Assembly (NCBI GenBank): GCA_001584585.1
Contig: LSYV01000018.1
Span: 823,137 to 887,136, forward strand
Length of the DNA stretch: 64,000 nt
Direction: 5' to 3'
DNA from: Gonium pectorale
Taxonomy: Eukaryota; Chlorophyta; Chlorophyceae; Chlamydomonadales; Volvocaceae
The first letter of the stretch is position 1, and the number at the start of each line of letters is the position of its first letter. Shown here in pieces: positions 1-12,300 of the stretch. The notes beneath the pieces were generated by a model. The model searched no databases and was not told the DNA's origin. It worked only from the letters and a program-made list of their open reading frames with translations. The position numbers and the translations under genes were made by a program.

Positions 1-232
1 GGTTGAGGCAGGGGTGGGAGGCGGGGGTGAGAGGCAGGGGTGGGAGGCGGGGGTGAGAGGCGGGGAGTGGGAGGCGGGGGTGAGAGGCCGGGGTGGAAGG
101 CGGGAGTGCGGAGGCGGGAGTGCGAAGCGGCGATGGGAGGCGGGGTGCGAGGCGGGGGCTGCGAGGCGGGGGGAGGCGAGGGTGGGAGGCGGGGGGGGGT
201 GAGGCAGGGGTGGGAGGCGGTCACTCTCCTGG
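1..232. repeat. G-rich degenerate minisatellite at the left edge
   Basis: Degenerate tandem copies of a roughly 22-base unit built from ggtgggaggcgggggtgaga, with strong G/C strand asymmetry. It lies upstream of the first recognisable exon of the transporter at 572. It is therefore probably inside an intron of that gene, although an upstream flank cannot be excluded. Confidence 0.85.
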
Positions 233-571
233 GTCGGGGCGGGGCGTGTGAGGCCGGGTCGGTCAGGTAAGGAGGCGACGGCGGCCTTGCCCTCCCCGCT
301 AGGTCGGGACTGGTTCCGGGTTTCATCTGGGATGGAACGGGTGCTTGGGCGGGAGGGACCCTGCCTTCGGGTCTGGGAAGGCGGTTTAGCAGTCGGTATC
401 TTCGCGGAACACCCGGGGGGCCGCTGGGAGCCGTTGGCCGCTCAGCCTTCGACGGATCAGAATGACATCCGCCCCCGGCCTCCTCTCCAATGGAAACGCC
501 ATCCATTTCTGTGACCCCCTAGGCCAATGCTTATCAGTACCCCCTTATCTTCCCGGCGCTGCCGCCCGCAG
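233..571 (+). other. Probable intron sequence, no exon recognised
   Basis: This stretch separates the minisatellite from the splice acceptor (cag, ending at 571) of the first transporter exon. The open frames in it resemble no transporter segment. I take it as the 3' part of an intron whose 5' exon lies outside the window. Confidence 0.5.
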
Positions 572-3256
572 GGTCTGGGCCCCGGCAACGCGCCGGCGCT
601 GCTGGAACGCGACGGACGGCCCGTGATGGTGCTCACCGTGTTGGCGGTGCTGCTGCCGCTCTGCCTGCAGAGGCACATACGACAGGTGGGGGAGGGGCGG
701 GCAGAGGGCGTCGGGCGCGGTGCCGGGGATGTGCGCGGGCTGCTGAAGAGCAGCGGGCGGGGAGGGGCGGGGATAGCGGGGAGGGCGAGAGTCGGGGCAG
801 GTGGAGGGCGGCGGGATCAGTGCGCACAGGCCAAACGTGGAGTGGGGTTGGCGTACGCCCGGGAAACGGTTGTGACACGGGAACGCGGATGCACCACTGC
901 GCACCTTCACGTCATCCGACCTGTCAAAGCCTTGATTGCCAACATCCCCCATAACTCCGCGGATTCGCAATGTGCCCCTCACCCCAGTTTGAAAAGGCGG
1001 CCACTGTGGGTGTGGTGGTGGTGGTGGCCCTGTGCTCCATTATCGTGGGGAAGGCGCTGGCGCTGCGCTTCCCCGCCGTACGGCGAGGGGAGCTGGACGT
1101 ACTGCGCGTCAAGGTACGGCACCGTACGATGGAGTACGGCGGGCGAGCGGACCGCATCGCTCCGTGCGTCATGGCTTTCCACCGGGTGGCAGTGCTACCT
1201 GCCCCCTGCCTCCCCATGGCCCGCCGATTTCCGCCCACCGTCACCTTAAACCCCCTTGAGCTCGTAACGCCAGCGTCATGCCACGAGGCGCGATACTGCT
1301 TACCGGGCTTGGGCTGGAGCCTCCTGGACTGAAGTGCACGGAACCGGCGGACATTGCCCAGTCACCAGCCTTTGCATCCCTTCCGCTCCATCCCCGCCCC
1401 TTCCTGCCCCTCCCCTCCCCTCCCCTCCCCGCAGGTTGACGGCCACCTGCCCGAGGCCTTTGCGGTGCTGGGCTTCGCCTTCTACATGCAACCCATGGTT
1501 CGTGCGCACCGGGTTTCCGTCGCGTAGGCGCTCGGCTGGGGCGTCGGGGTTGGGGTTGGGATGAGGCGGCAGGGGGCACTGGCATGCGGCGCGTGAGGCG
1601 GGAGAGGTAAGGCGTCAACGGAAGCTGGGAGGATGCCGTGGGATTGTGAGCCATGCCGCCACCGTCAAACCCCCGTTGCTGTTTGTCTCTGACCCCACCC
1701 CCCTCGGGTGCGGCTCCGCAGCTGATGCCGCTGCTGAAGGAGATGCCGCCGGGTCCAGCCGGTACAGCGCTGACGGAGCGCGCCGTGCACATCACGCTCT
1801 TCGGCGTGGCATGTGGCGTGTACGGCACCGTTGGCATCTTTGGCGCCGCCATCTTCGGCGCGTCCACCGAGAGCAATATCATGGTGCGGCGGCGGCGTCG
1901 GTGGCGGTGTTCGTTGGAAGCAAGGCAGCGGTTGGCGCAGCGGTTCGGGACGATGCGGCAGTGGGGGCGCTGAGGGGCGGCCAGTACCCACTGTCCTCGC
2001 CAACCAGCCTCCTCCCCAGTCATCTTCCCTCCGCCCCGCCGCCGCCAGGTGAACGACCTGCTCCCCGGCCACCCTACCGGCACGCTGGTCCTGTACGCTT
2101 CGCTACTGGTGTACCTGTGCTGCGGCATGGTGACCACGCACTACGCGCTACGGGCCTCGCTGGACCTGCTGCTGTGCGGACCGGACGCGCCCTTCACCTG
2201 GAGCCGCCAGGCGGCGGAGACGGTGGGCATCCTGGGCGCGGCCACCGGCGTGGCGCTGCTGTTCCCCACAGAGGTGCGGACGGGTGGAGGTGGAGCGGGG
2301 GCCGGGGCGAAGGAGGCGGGCGGGTGGACAGGCGCCCGAGGACGGGGATGGCAGTGGTGGGAGGGGGTGTGGGGGCGGGAGAGGAGGCGCCGCGCGGGTG
2401 CGCGGGCCTGGAGAGGAGGAGCGGCGGCAGAGAATGTGGCGGCAGCTCGTGCGCTCCCCTGTCGGGGCTAGGGGGCTGCCACGTCCTGAATGCCGGATCG
2501 GACCTCCCGTACGCTTTCCACACCACCCTGCTACCGACGTGGCTGCTTCACGGCCACACAGCCACACAACCAGCACCGCTCCGCCTTCGGCGGCGGTACC
2601 GGCGCACCCCACATCCCTCAAGCCGCTTCGAAGGGTGTTATTCTCGCACTGCCGTACAGGCCGAGAAGATCTTCGCGCTCACGGGGTGTACGGCCGTCTG
2701 CCTGGTGTGCTACGTCATACCGGTCGCGATCCACTTGGCGGTTGAAAGGGACCGAGACCGGATCCGGGACGAGCAGGCAGCAGCAGCCGTCGTAGCGGCC
2801 GCCGGCGCCACTGACATCAGAGGCGGCGGCGGATGTTCCCTCTTTCCGGCGGCAACGGCGGCAGGTGCTGGCCTCGGCCGGGGCGATGACCTGCGTCAGC
2901 CTCTGCTGGCACCAGCGGGACCGGACGGTGCCGAGGCCATGTCGGCGGCGGCAACCGGCAGCGGCAAGGCTCCGACGGCGGTGGTTGTGGCGGCGGCGGT
3001 AACAGCGACGGCGACGGCGACGGCAAGGCACGGGTGTAGAAGCGGCCGCGGGTTCGTGGGCCGCTGCGCGGTAGCTGTGCGGCGCTACAGCGCGCCGGCT
3101 GCGATTGTCGCGGTTGGCGTCGGGTTCAGCATGGCCGGCCTTTATGTTGGACTCACCGACCTACTCAACTACTTGAATGGCGGCTCCAGCGGGGACGGCG
3201 GAGGCAGCGATAGCGGCGGCGGTCAGCTCTCGACACCACTGCTGCCGCGGCTCTAG
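572..3256 (+). CDS. AAAP-family (SLC38-like) amino-acid transporter, 5' end missing
   Basis: Exons are 572-685, 988-1113, 1435-1497, 1722-1883, 2049-2273 and 2660-3256, all joined in phase 0 with GT-AG borders. They give 428 residues to a TAG stop. The first visible exon carries PLCLQRHIRQ after a hydrophobic run, the 'PLCLLR' type motif of vesicular and SLC38-like amino-acid/auxin permeases. Further membrane segments lie at residues about 40-60 (VGVVVVVALCSIIVG), 70-80, 95-120, 125-150, 165-180, 195-220 and 385-410. That makes seven or eight spans, consistent with the C-terminal two thirds of an 11-span protein. A loop of roughly 100 Ala/Gly-rich residues separates the last two spans. Substrate and membrane cannot be told from sequence; proton- or sodium-coupled amino-acid transport is the family role. 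The N-terminal spans must lie left of base 1. It converges on the receptor kinase gene. Confidence 0.85.
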
Positions 3257-3830
3257 CGCCCTGGCCATGGCCACACTGTGCAGAGGCATGGCCACAGGGT
3301 ACGGCATGTCGCCGCGTAGTATTGCCGCCGCGCCGTACTGTTATGCAGTCCCGTTTGATGCAGTACGGTGTGCGGGCGGTATTGCCTCACAATGTCGTAT
3401 TTGGAAGTGGGCCAACGCCGGAAACGGGTGCGACAATGTACCCGGCCGGGAGTTAGCCAAGCCGGGTGGAGCCACACATGGGGTAAGCATTCCGCCACGC
3501 ATACGTAACACGTGGAGTAAGGGCTAGATGCCGGCGGGCGCGGCGCCGAGGCTGGGCCGGGGTCCCCTCCGGTTTGGCCCGGCTGAGGGGCAGCACAGGA
3601 TGCCGGGTGTGGAACGGATGGGATGCGGAGGCGGGTCTACAACTGGACTAGAGGCGGTGTGCTGTGCAGCGGGTGAGGGGCCGTGCTGCGGGCTCTCTTG
3701 CTGTGGAGGGTGCATGCGCAGCAGCATGGCGGGGCGCCGCGGGCACCCCCAGGCCCTGGTCTGTCAGTCTGTCGGGAGTGCAGGTGTTCCCGTGTTTGTG
3801 CGCCCTGTTGCGGACACTCTTGTCCGGCCA

Positions 3831-3976
3831 ACGAGTGTACGGTGTTGAAAAGGAAAACGCATACGACGAGTGTACGGTGTGTGCAGATCACTCACTACAC
3901 GTAGAGATGATGAGCGCGAGAGTTGAGCCAATTCCAGCAGGCGTCGTGTTGAAACGAAATAACGCATATGCGAGCG
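3831..3976. repeat. Short degenerate direct repeats
   Basis: The string acgagtgtacggtgt occurs twice, starting at about 3831 and 3867. The block tgttgaaaaggaaaacgcat following the first copy recurs, diverged, as tgttgaaacgaaataacgca at about 3948. This is a local degenerate tandem duplication with no coding sense. Confidence 0.55.
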
Positions 3977-4041
3977 TAAGCGCGAAAGTGATGGTGTCGT
4001 TGTAGGGCCCAGCTCCAGAAAAAATGAGAACCAGAAACGGG

Positions 4042-4130
4042 GAAGGCAGCCTCTCGTCGGGGACATACACACCCGAGGGTGTGATATTTCCAGCAGGGCG
4101 CCGAGTACTGGGCATGGCGGGCGAGGTATA
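4042..4130 (-). repeat. Dispersed hairpin repeat, copy A (minus orientation)
   Basis: Read on the minus strand, this shares the block ctgctggaaat...caccctcgggtgtgtatg with copies at 25904-25990 and 59842-59960. It contains the near-perfect palindrome cacacccgagggtgtg. It is the most diverged of the three copies. Confidence 0.6.
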
Positions 4131-5749
4131 CGAGCAGACGGGCCCTCAAGAGGTAGTCGAAGGGGTGATGTCCCTGCGTGTTAGTTCGGCGGCGACCATC
4201 ACCGTAGCCCCCGATGAGGCCCTGAATTCTCTCTGGGGTAACCATTGCAACGCTGTGCTGGGATGCGCCTAGCCTGGCCTACGTGCATCGCATGCTGGCT
4301 GGTGCATGTCTCTCGGCCCCCGGCCCACCTAGTGCTGACTATCGTTGTCGCACCTATAAGCACCGGGAAAGCGAGCCGCGCCAGGCGGAGCGGCGGTAAG
4401 GGGCAGGGAAGAGGCACATCATGTCACAGTCGAGAAGCAAAACGCAGCGCAAATGCGACGAATGATAGAGCAGGACTCTGTGACCTAAGTGGGCTACGGT
4501 GGTGGCGCTGAAAGGGGTGTAGGCGCACGGAGGCCGTAAGAACGCGTAGGTGTGGTACGGCAGTACGGCTGTGCGCTGTCAAGGAGGTGCGGGGATGTGC
4601 AGCCGTTTTGTGCGCAGTGTGGTGCGCAATATCACGCTGCGGCGCTGAGGCCATTCTCGGTCAATCCGGCCCGTGGGGATCGGGGCGGCTGATAGCTTGA
4701 GTTGGGCCCGTGGGTCGCGCTTCGGCGGAGGCCCGGCGCATGCAGCTGCACCCGCCACCCGTACTCCGTGCGTGAACTGCGCGCAAGCGGAACGGCCCCC
4801 GTCGCGTCTGCTCACTATGTTACAAAGAGATTCCAAGGCGACCCAACCCGAGACGCCACACTGCGGTCGTTGGGCGGGCATTACACAGGACCGGCGAAGT
4901 CGTGCGCTATATTTAGCAGAGAGGTGCACCAACACGCCGCGACATACAACACGCCGACGCCCAGCGCCGACGCACCATGACGCCGCGGCGACGCCTTCGT
5001 CTTGCCACCACCCCGTCTGAACACCCAGGGTGCCCGAAACTTGTCCTGCGGACCGCTGCTCCGCTGCCTCAACCCGCCCGGTAACCAAGGGGGACAGAGC
5101 CACGCCGAAAGCACTCACGGTTTTAGAGACCGATGGGCAAAACATGCAAGACGCCTGCTGAGACGGCGCCACTCATGATTGTACCCGGTAACAGGGCCCT
5201 TTTGAATACCATTGACGCACGAATACAGGCCAGGGCTTGTGAGCGTGGGCCGCCGAAGTTTCGCAACCGCCAACGGCTAACTGGCAGCCTGCCCTTCCCT
5301 ACAACCAGGCTTACACGGCACAAAAACCAACGAATGACGAGCCGAGCCGAACACCGCACCCGACATGAAATGCCGAGGTATACGCGTGCGGTGGGGTGGG
5401 GCGCACTGTGACTCGCAGACAGTGATATGGATCGAGAGGCACAAATGTCACGATGACAACCGCGTACGGCACCACACACGACCCCAAATTTCATCACCGC
5501 ACGCGTCGATTTCAGTCCACGGCGCGTGCACTTCAATCAGGGGAGTAGGGTCGGGCAGCAGACATGCACACACGCATGATCACACGCACCGCCCATTACT
5601 CAGTACTCGCCGCAGGCCAATGCGAATCAAATTCCTGCAAGCAACCAGCAACGTTGGCATGACGTCTTTGACCTCGACCGGACAGATAGCCGACTCACAA
5701 CCGGTTACGCTGTTATACCACTGCAGACCCGGTCAGCGGATGTGTGCTG

Positions 5750-5754
5750 TTACA
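5750..5754 (-). terminator. Candidate TGTAA poly(A) element of the receptor kinase
   Basis: TTACA on the plus strand reads TGTAA on the minus strand, the usual poly(A) signal of volvocine algae. It is the first such word downstream of the kinase stop codon and implies a 3' UTR of about 630 bases. Confidence 0.45.
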
Positions 5755-6380
5755 GCCGAAGCGGTGTACACCCCGAGACAGAGCCTGCAAGCTGCACCGG
5801 ACGATAGTCACCCCCTTCCGTTTTATGTGGACCGGCGGCACCGTAATCTCCTTCGAGTACATCACCAGAGCAGCGATAGCTCACTTGATACATTACCACG
5901 CGACGGAACCACCCGGCCGCTTAGCGCAACCAACGACCAACCCTCAGGCAGTCCCCACCTGAGGCGTGCCAGGCGCAGGACAAGGCGCTACCGTACCAGA
6001 CAAGTCGGAATGCCGAACAGCACGAATGCAGCACTCCGAATAGTGACACAACGCCGGCTGTCCCGTCTTACGACGCAGTGCAATAGATGATTTATGATAA
6101 TCGCCACGAGCATAACGCAGGCCAGTCAGACCCTTGGGTTCACCAGGACCCGACGTTGCGGCGCACACCCCGCACCACGCCGAGGTAACAACCATCTTCT
6201 CAACCCCCCGGGGCAACAACCACCTGCTGAACCCGAGCAACGTGCAACCGCCTCCGCCAGCCCCGTTTCCGAGCAATGTCCAAGCAGCTCTTGCCAACGC
6301 ACGTTGGCTCTTGCGCCTAGCATTTTCCCTCGACCGTCCGCCCGGCTGAGCGGCTGCTGTTCGCCCTCATCCGCAATGGA

Positions 6381-9300
6381 CTAGGACTGCTGCTGCCCCA
6401 CCGTTTCCGGCTGCTCCAGAGCTCCTGAAACGCCACCGCCCGTCACCTTGGCCTCCGCCTCCGCGTGACGATGCTCTGGCTGCCTAGCGGGCGACGCAGC
6501 GCTCGCAGGCGCGGATGTCGACGAGGCCCTCTGCCCGCGCGGCGAGGCCCGGGCCAAGGGCGGACAGTTGCCTCCCAGGGCAGCCTGCTGCTGCGCGTGC
6601 AGCTGCGCCCCGTGCCCGCCGCCGTGCGCTGCCGGCAGCGGCGGGCGCGGACGGCGGGGCTGCTCCGAAGACGCCGGCTGCTGCTGCCCTTGCTGCTGCT
6701 GTGACGCGACGGCAGCCCTACGCTGCATGAGCTGCTGAAGGAAAGCAATCTGTGGGTGCGGCACCGGGCACCACTCCGCCGCCGGGCCGCCTGCTTGTAC
6801 GGCACCTCGCAGCGCACGAAGCTCCACAACAATGTCCTCAAAGGAGGGCCTGTCACAGCGCAAGGGTTGCCCCAAGATGGGCGTGGGTCGAGATGGGTCA
6901 GCGGGAGTTGAGGTTGAGCTTGCGCCTTATGAAGGGTGACGCGAAGGGCTAGCTGCAATTCGCTGCGATCGTCGCCGTTACCGCCGCGGGCGCCGGACGT
7001 GGGCGTCCTCAGGGCCTAACCTCACGTCGCTGCCCAACTTACTGAAGGTACGGGTTCGTGCCGTGCGCACCGCGTTGCCGCGCCCCCTTGCCGCCTACTT
7101 CCCATCCCTGCTTTACACCACCTCACCGTTTTGCAGGGTCGGCCTGCCAGCAGCTGCGGAGTGGTCACGGTATCGGGTTGGGGGGGTGAAGGGGCACGGG
7201 TACCGAGTGGCATCGTCAGCGCCGGGAGCATGATAAACGGAGCTTGCTAAAGGACCGCATCCAATGAGCGATTACCTACCCAAGCCACCCGACAGCTATC
7301 AACCACAAGCACGTATCATGGCGTGGGCAGGGGGCACCCAGGGCAGGCGAAAGGCCACGAAATGTCAACACACCACACATGCAGCAGGCCAGCAACTGAG
7401 CGCTTGGTGTTCATGGCCGGCGCGGTCACGGGGCGGGGCAGCGCGCACTCCTCACCGCTCTGCCAGGGCGCGGTAGCCTATCGGCGTGTGTGGCGGGAAG
7501 ATGGGTCGCCAGCCCTCCAGCGCCACCTACGGCACCACGTTGGGGGGCCAGAGGAGGGGTTCCAGCAAGAGATGGTGCTGGCGTCAGCGGGCGTAAAATT
7601 CAGCTTCGCAATCCATGGCCGCACCAAAACGTGGCCCTAACCGTCACGAGCCGGCAAGTCAAGCACGAAGACACACAGGGTCGGGTGGTGGCGTTAAGTT
7701 CCCGCAAAGTTCCCGTTGCCGGAGCGCATTGAGGATTAGCCATGGGCACGGCACACCCTTGTACGGCACCGGCAGCAACCCCCTCCCAAGGGTGGTCGCT
7801 CCCAACTCCCAGCACCGCAGCTCTTACCCGGGCCGGCAGGAGGGCCCTGGGAACGCCCTCCCAGGCTCGGTCTCCCGTGAACAGCTCGTACAGCAGGATG
7901 CCGTACGCATACACGTCATTGGCTTTGCTTACGTGGCCACACAGAAGAAGCTCTGCGGGTGACGGAAATGGGGAGCAGCGGGGAGGGCCGGGGCACTCAG
8001 CGGCACGTCCAAAACTCGCCTTCCGACCAAGACATTGCGGCACCGCCTCAGCAAGCACCGCGCAGTGACACGGCAACGGCAGCTGGCGGCAGAAGGCCGT
8101 GATCCAATGCCGCACGCTGCCCCGAGCCTCACCCGGTGACATGTGCGACAGGGAGCCGGCCGCTGTGGTGGCGCTGATGTGTGAGTCGGTGTTGGCCGCG
8201 GACAGCATGGTGCTCAGGCCAAAGTCCGACACCTTGGGGTAACGGCAAGCCGGGGGCGGATTGCGGGGAGGGGAGGCACGAGCTCAGGAGGTTCTGCTGA
8301 ACGTCACGCGACCATCCCTGTGTGCGCAACGAAGCGAGCGGTTTTGGAGCGAGCGGCACAACGTTAACAGCGACATGCGTGCAGGATGACCCATGTCCGC
8401 ACCTCTTCCTGTGGACAACTCCACGGACCCGGCCCCCGCAGCGATGCAGAACTGCTGATGCGTTGCCTGGTACAGGTCAGACGTGCACATGCTCTCTGCC
8501 GTTGCCTCTGCCCAGTCCAGCCCGACCCGGCCCCTGACCTTAGCGCACAGCCCCAAGCGCGGGCCACCCCGCTCCACCGCCGAGTCGCTGGACAGCACGG
8601 GAGCATGAGTCGCCGCCGGCTCAGGCATACCGCCGGCGCAGCCCGACGGCAGCGGCGACCCTGACGCGGGCCCGGCCCCAACTGCTCCGCTGTCCACCGC
8701 CCTGCCCGCCGCCTCCCAGGGGTCGGACACCACAATCTGCTTCAGCAGCACGTTGCTCGCCTTGACGTCACTGCGGGAGGTGCAGGGGAGTAAACAGTCC
8801 GAGGGCATGGCGTTGTCGACTAGGGAGGCGGGGGTGCAGGGGAGGCGGGGGAGGCGGCAATGAAGGAGATGGCGACAAGCGCAGGACATCAGCGCGAGCT
8901 CAGTAGCTCGAACCGAACGGGGAAGCCGGGGCATGAAAGAGGGGCAGTTGATGTGGACCTGAGGAGTGACTGGGACAGAAGTTGGAAGACCTCGGGCAAT
9001 CGTGCAAGGCCTTTGGCTTGAACGGCTCTAAAACGGCCAAGATGACACTCGCCCTGACGTCGCTGTGCGGTGCGGGAAGGACCCAGGACTGGGACCACAA
9101 GCAGACCGTGTAATCTTCACCCTCAACCCCAGTCCACAGCCGCGCCACACGGCGGCTCACCCGTGCACCACGCCATGCGAGTGGAGGTGCACCAGCCCAC
9201 ACGCCACATCGGCAGCAACAGCCAGCATCAAACCGTAGCGAATCGCCGGTGATTGAGCGGCACCGCCGGCGCCACAGGCTGCCGCCGTCGACGCGGCGAC

Positions 9301-12300
9301 CGAAGGCGCCGCCGCCAAGGCGGCGCTCGCACTGCCGCTCCCAGCTGGCGCCGCGGCACTGCCGCTGCCGGCACAAGGCACCCCCGCCGCCGCTGCTGCC
9401 GCCGGCCCACCCGCCGCGGCCAGCACGGCAGGCGGCGGCGCGACCATGGTGCCGGAGCTCGACTGCAAGGTGCCCATAGTACCGTCCAACGTCGCCGCTA
9501 CCGCTGCTGCACCGCCGCCACTGCCGACGTGAGCGGTGCCACCAGGGTTCATGGCCATGAACGACTCAAACGTGTAGCTCCCAATGCTATCCAGACCGCT
9601 GAGGTTGGAGGCGCTGACGAAGTCCGCCAAAGCGCGCGCGTAGTTGCCGCCGCCAGGGTCTCCAGCGGCCGCCACCGCCGCCGCCGCCTGCTGCAGCAGG
9701 TACATCATGGCCAGACGGTCCGCCGCCGCCGCCGCGGCAGCATCGTCGGCGGCGCTGGCGGCATTGCTGAAGGATGAAGAGATGTATGACGTCGCCGCCG
9801 TCGGCGCGCCGGCGAGCGTGTTGCTCACAAACGCCGTCGAGCCGCCAGCAGCACCCAGCGGCAGGAACGCTGGTGGCGGCCCTGCCGCTGCCGCCCCCGC
9901 CGCTGCGGTGGCCTGACTCGCGCCTGCGGCCTCGCCATCCTTCGCACCCTCCTCTCCTTGTTCGGCCCCGTCCGTGGGCACAAGCACCTCAAACGCCCCC
10001 GCCGCGAAGTCTGGTTCATACGAGTCCAGCTTGGGCCACGCCTCGGACGCGCCCTGGCTACGGGACCCGGCGTCTGGCTGTTGCGCGGCCGACGGGTGAG
10101 CGCGCCCGCGCGGCCCGGCCGCCGCTGTGCCGCTGGTGCCACTGCCGCTGACGCCGCCGGCGCTCCTGCCGTTACTGGCGCTGTCCTTGGCGCTACCCCG
10201 CGTGTCGGGTGTGTTTGCCGGGGGCACTGCGCTGCCAATCCCCAGCAGAGCCATAAGCTTGGCGCCGGCGTCGTGCGGGTCGTACGGCGCAAGCCGGTCG
10301 GGGCGCCAGCCTGCGTTGGCGCCGGCGCCGGCGAGGGCGTTGGCGGCTGCGACGCCGGCGGCCGCGGCCACGCCTTCGTGCGCGGCGGCTGCGCCGTTGA
10401 GCGCCGGCAAGACGCGGCGCACGTCCCAGGGCCAAGGCCGGCCTCGATGAAAGGTCCCCGTATCCAGGGCCGCGCGGAGGGAGCCGCAATCGCAGTACCT
10501 GCCGTGGTAAATCAAAACCGAAACTGGTCAGCATCGGCACCAGGATGGTATGGCGCTCTTGAGGCGCCCGCGGAGCGCTGTATAGGCCCCAGACCAAGAC
10601 GGACAGTGCGCCCTTAGCTCAAGATTCGTGCTGCCTCCCACTGGGCCGCCGCAGCCGACAACGCACAGATCACCCAGCCTGGCGCAGGCAAGCTCGGGCT
10701 GCGCCCCGAGCCTTATGTCACAAATCTGGTTGCCAAGCAGCCATTCCGCGACAGCCGTCCCCCGCGGCGGCCGCTGGCCCGGTGCCATGCGGGAGACGGA
10801 CCGTAAGGCTTCCCTCACTGTACGGCATGCATCCCCCACCTCAACCACCCCGACACTCACTCCAGCACCAGTAGCAGCTCGTGTCCGTAGTCGGCCCCCG
10901 CGTCGTCTTGACCCGAGTCGGAGAAGCCTGCCTTGATGACGCCGTCGCCTGAGCGGCCCGGCAGCGGGAGGGGAGTTGCAGGAGAAAGGGTATACATAAC
11001 AGCGGCACCGGGAGGGAAGGAGGGCCGGAGATCCTTAGGACTGGCATGCGTGCGACCTTATGGGGGGCTGCGGTCGATGTTCCTTCCTGCCGGTAGAAAT
11101 GTAATACCCAACGTGCAGGCACGCGGCCAACCAGCCTCCACTTGCGCATGAATCGCACACTTCGCATACCGCGCCGCGTCCACCGCACCTCCTATTCGAT
11201 CCCATCTCCACCCCGCCCTACCTTTGTCCACATCCGTTGGCTCTTCCGCAATTGCCTTGGCCTTGCCCTTGTGACTGCGGAGGTTGCGGCACGGGTTGAG
11301 TGGGTGTGCACGCCAGGGACATCAGCACCGGACAGAGCTCCCGTAGGGTCCGTTCGGCCTTCGGTTTAGCCCCGCAGCGGAGCGGCAGCGTGTCAGCCAA
11401 CCCAGGCCATCTCCGGGCCAAAGATCACAACCATCCCGACTTCTCCTTATGCGCCCAATGGTGGCCCAGTCAATGGCCTTGGTGGCGGCACGTCCCCGTC
11501 TTGCTTGCCCCTTCCTGGGAAGATCAAAGAGCACTCAATCTTTGCCGACCCCGGAGCCCCTGCTCACACGACCGATCTGCTGACGCTGTCGCGGATGGGC
11601 CGGAACGAGTAGCAGTAGGTCTGCACGATGGCGGGGTGGTTGATGGCGGAGCTGATGGCGGCCTCCATGACGGCCATGTGCCGCCGCCGCGCGTCGCCGC
11701 TGAGCGAGGGGGGCAGCACCTGCGCCTTGAGCGCCACCAGCGTGCCGTGCCAGAGCCCTGGAGGTGTCAGGATCAGGAGCGTTGGGAGGCGGCGTCTGGG
11801 TTTGGGCCGCCAGGTGAAGCGCGTGCGGGGGACCCGTTGCCGGCCGTGCGGAGAGCGGCAGTGTGTTGGGTACAGCGCTTCAGGTTGTACAGAGTTGAAA
11901 GGGAGCAGAGAGGGAGGGGCACTTCATCATTCGGAACCGCGCCCGCCGCTATTCTCCCGAGAGCGTGGGCGGGGCACGTAACTGCGGCGGGCGGCGGGGC
12001 GCAGTCAGGCTGCGCTGTGAGACCACGGGGCAACCAACCATGCCCACAACATGCTCTTCCGTACCTTTATACACCTTCCCAAACGACCCCTGCAGCGGCA
12101 TTGCGAAGGCATTGCGAGGGAAGGGGAAGGTATGGAGGGGCATGTAGAAGCGTGGCCCGGTAGGTGTGGGGCTCCTGCGCGCTCCTGGCCCCGCAACGAT
12201 ACGGCGCCCCGACGCCTTTCGTACCGCACTCGCAGCCCGGACGCCCATTTGCCAGAATCCCCAGCAATTGCAGCGCCCAGCAGCTCCACTCGGGGCCTTT

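Larger units (their letters stand above)
3257..6380. other. Intergenic, 3' flanks of two convergent genes
   Basis: This holds the 3' ends of the transporter (+) and the receptor kinase (-). No conserved protein segment was found on either strand. The longest frame (5365-6090, +) has random-looking composition rich in His, Arg and Thr and lies antisense to the kinase 3' UTR. It also holds a short degenerate tandem repeat (about 3831-3975) and copy A of the dispersed hairpin repeat. Confidence 0.6.

Noticed and set aside
1646..3256. Continuous 536-codon reading of the transporter 3' half
   Set aside because: Only 2660-3256 of this frame is coding. Upstream parts run through introns, while the true exons at 1722-1883 and 2049-2273 are in other frames with clear membrane segments.
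5365..6090. 241-codon open frame on the plus strand
   Set aside because: Composition is irregular (His, Arg, Thr, Ser), no motif is visible, and it lies antisense to the 3' flank of the receptor kinase. Long chance frames are common in GC-rich DNA.
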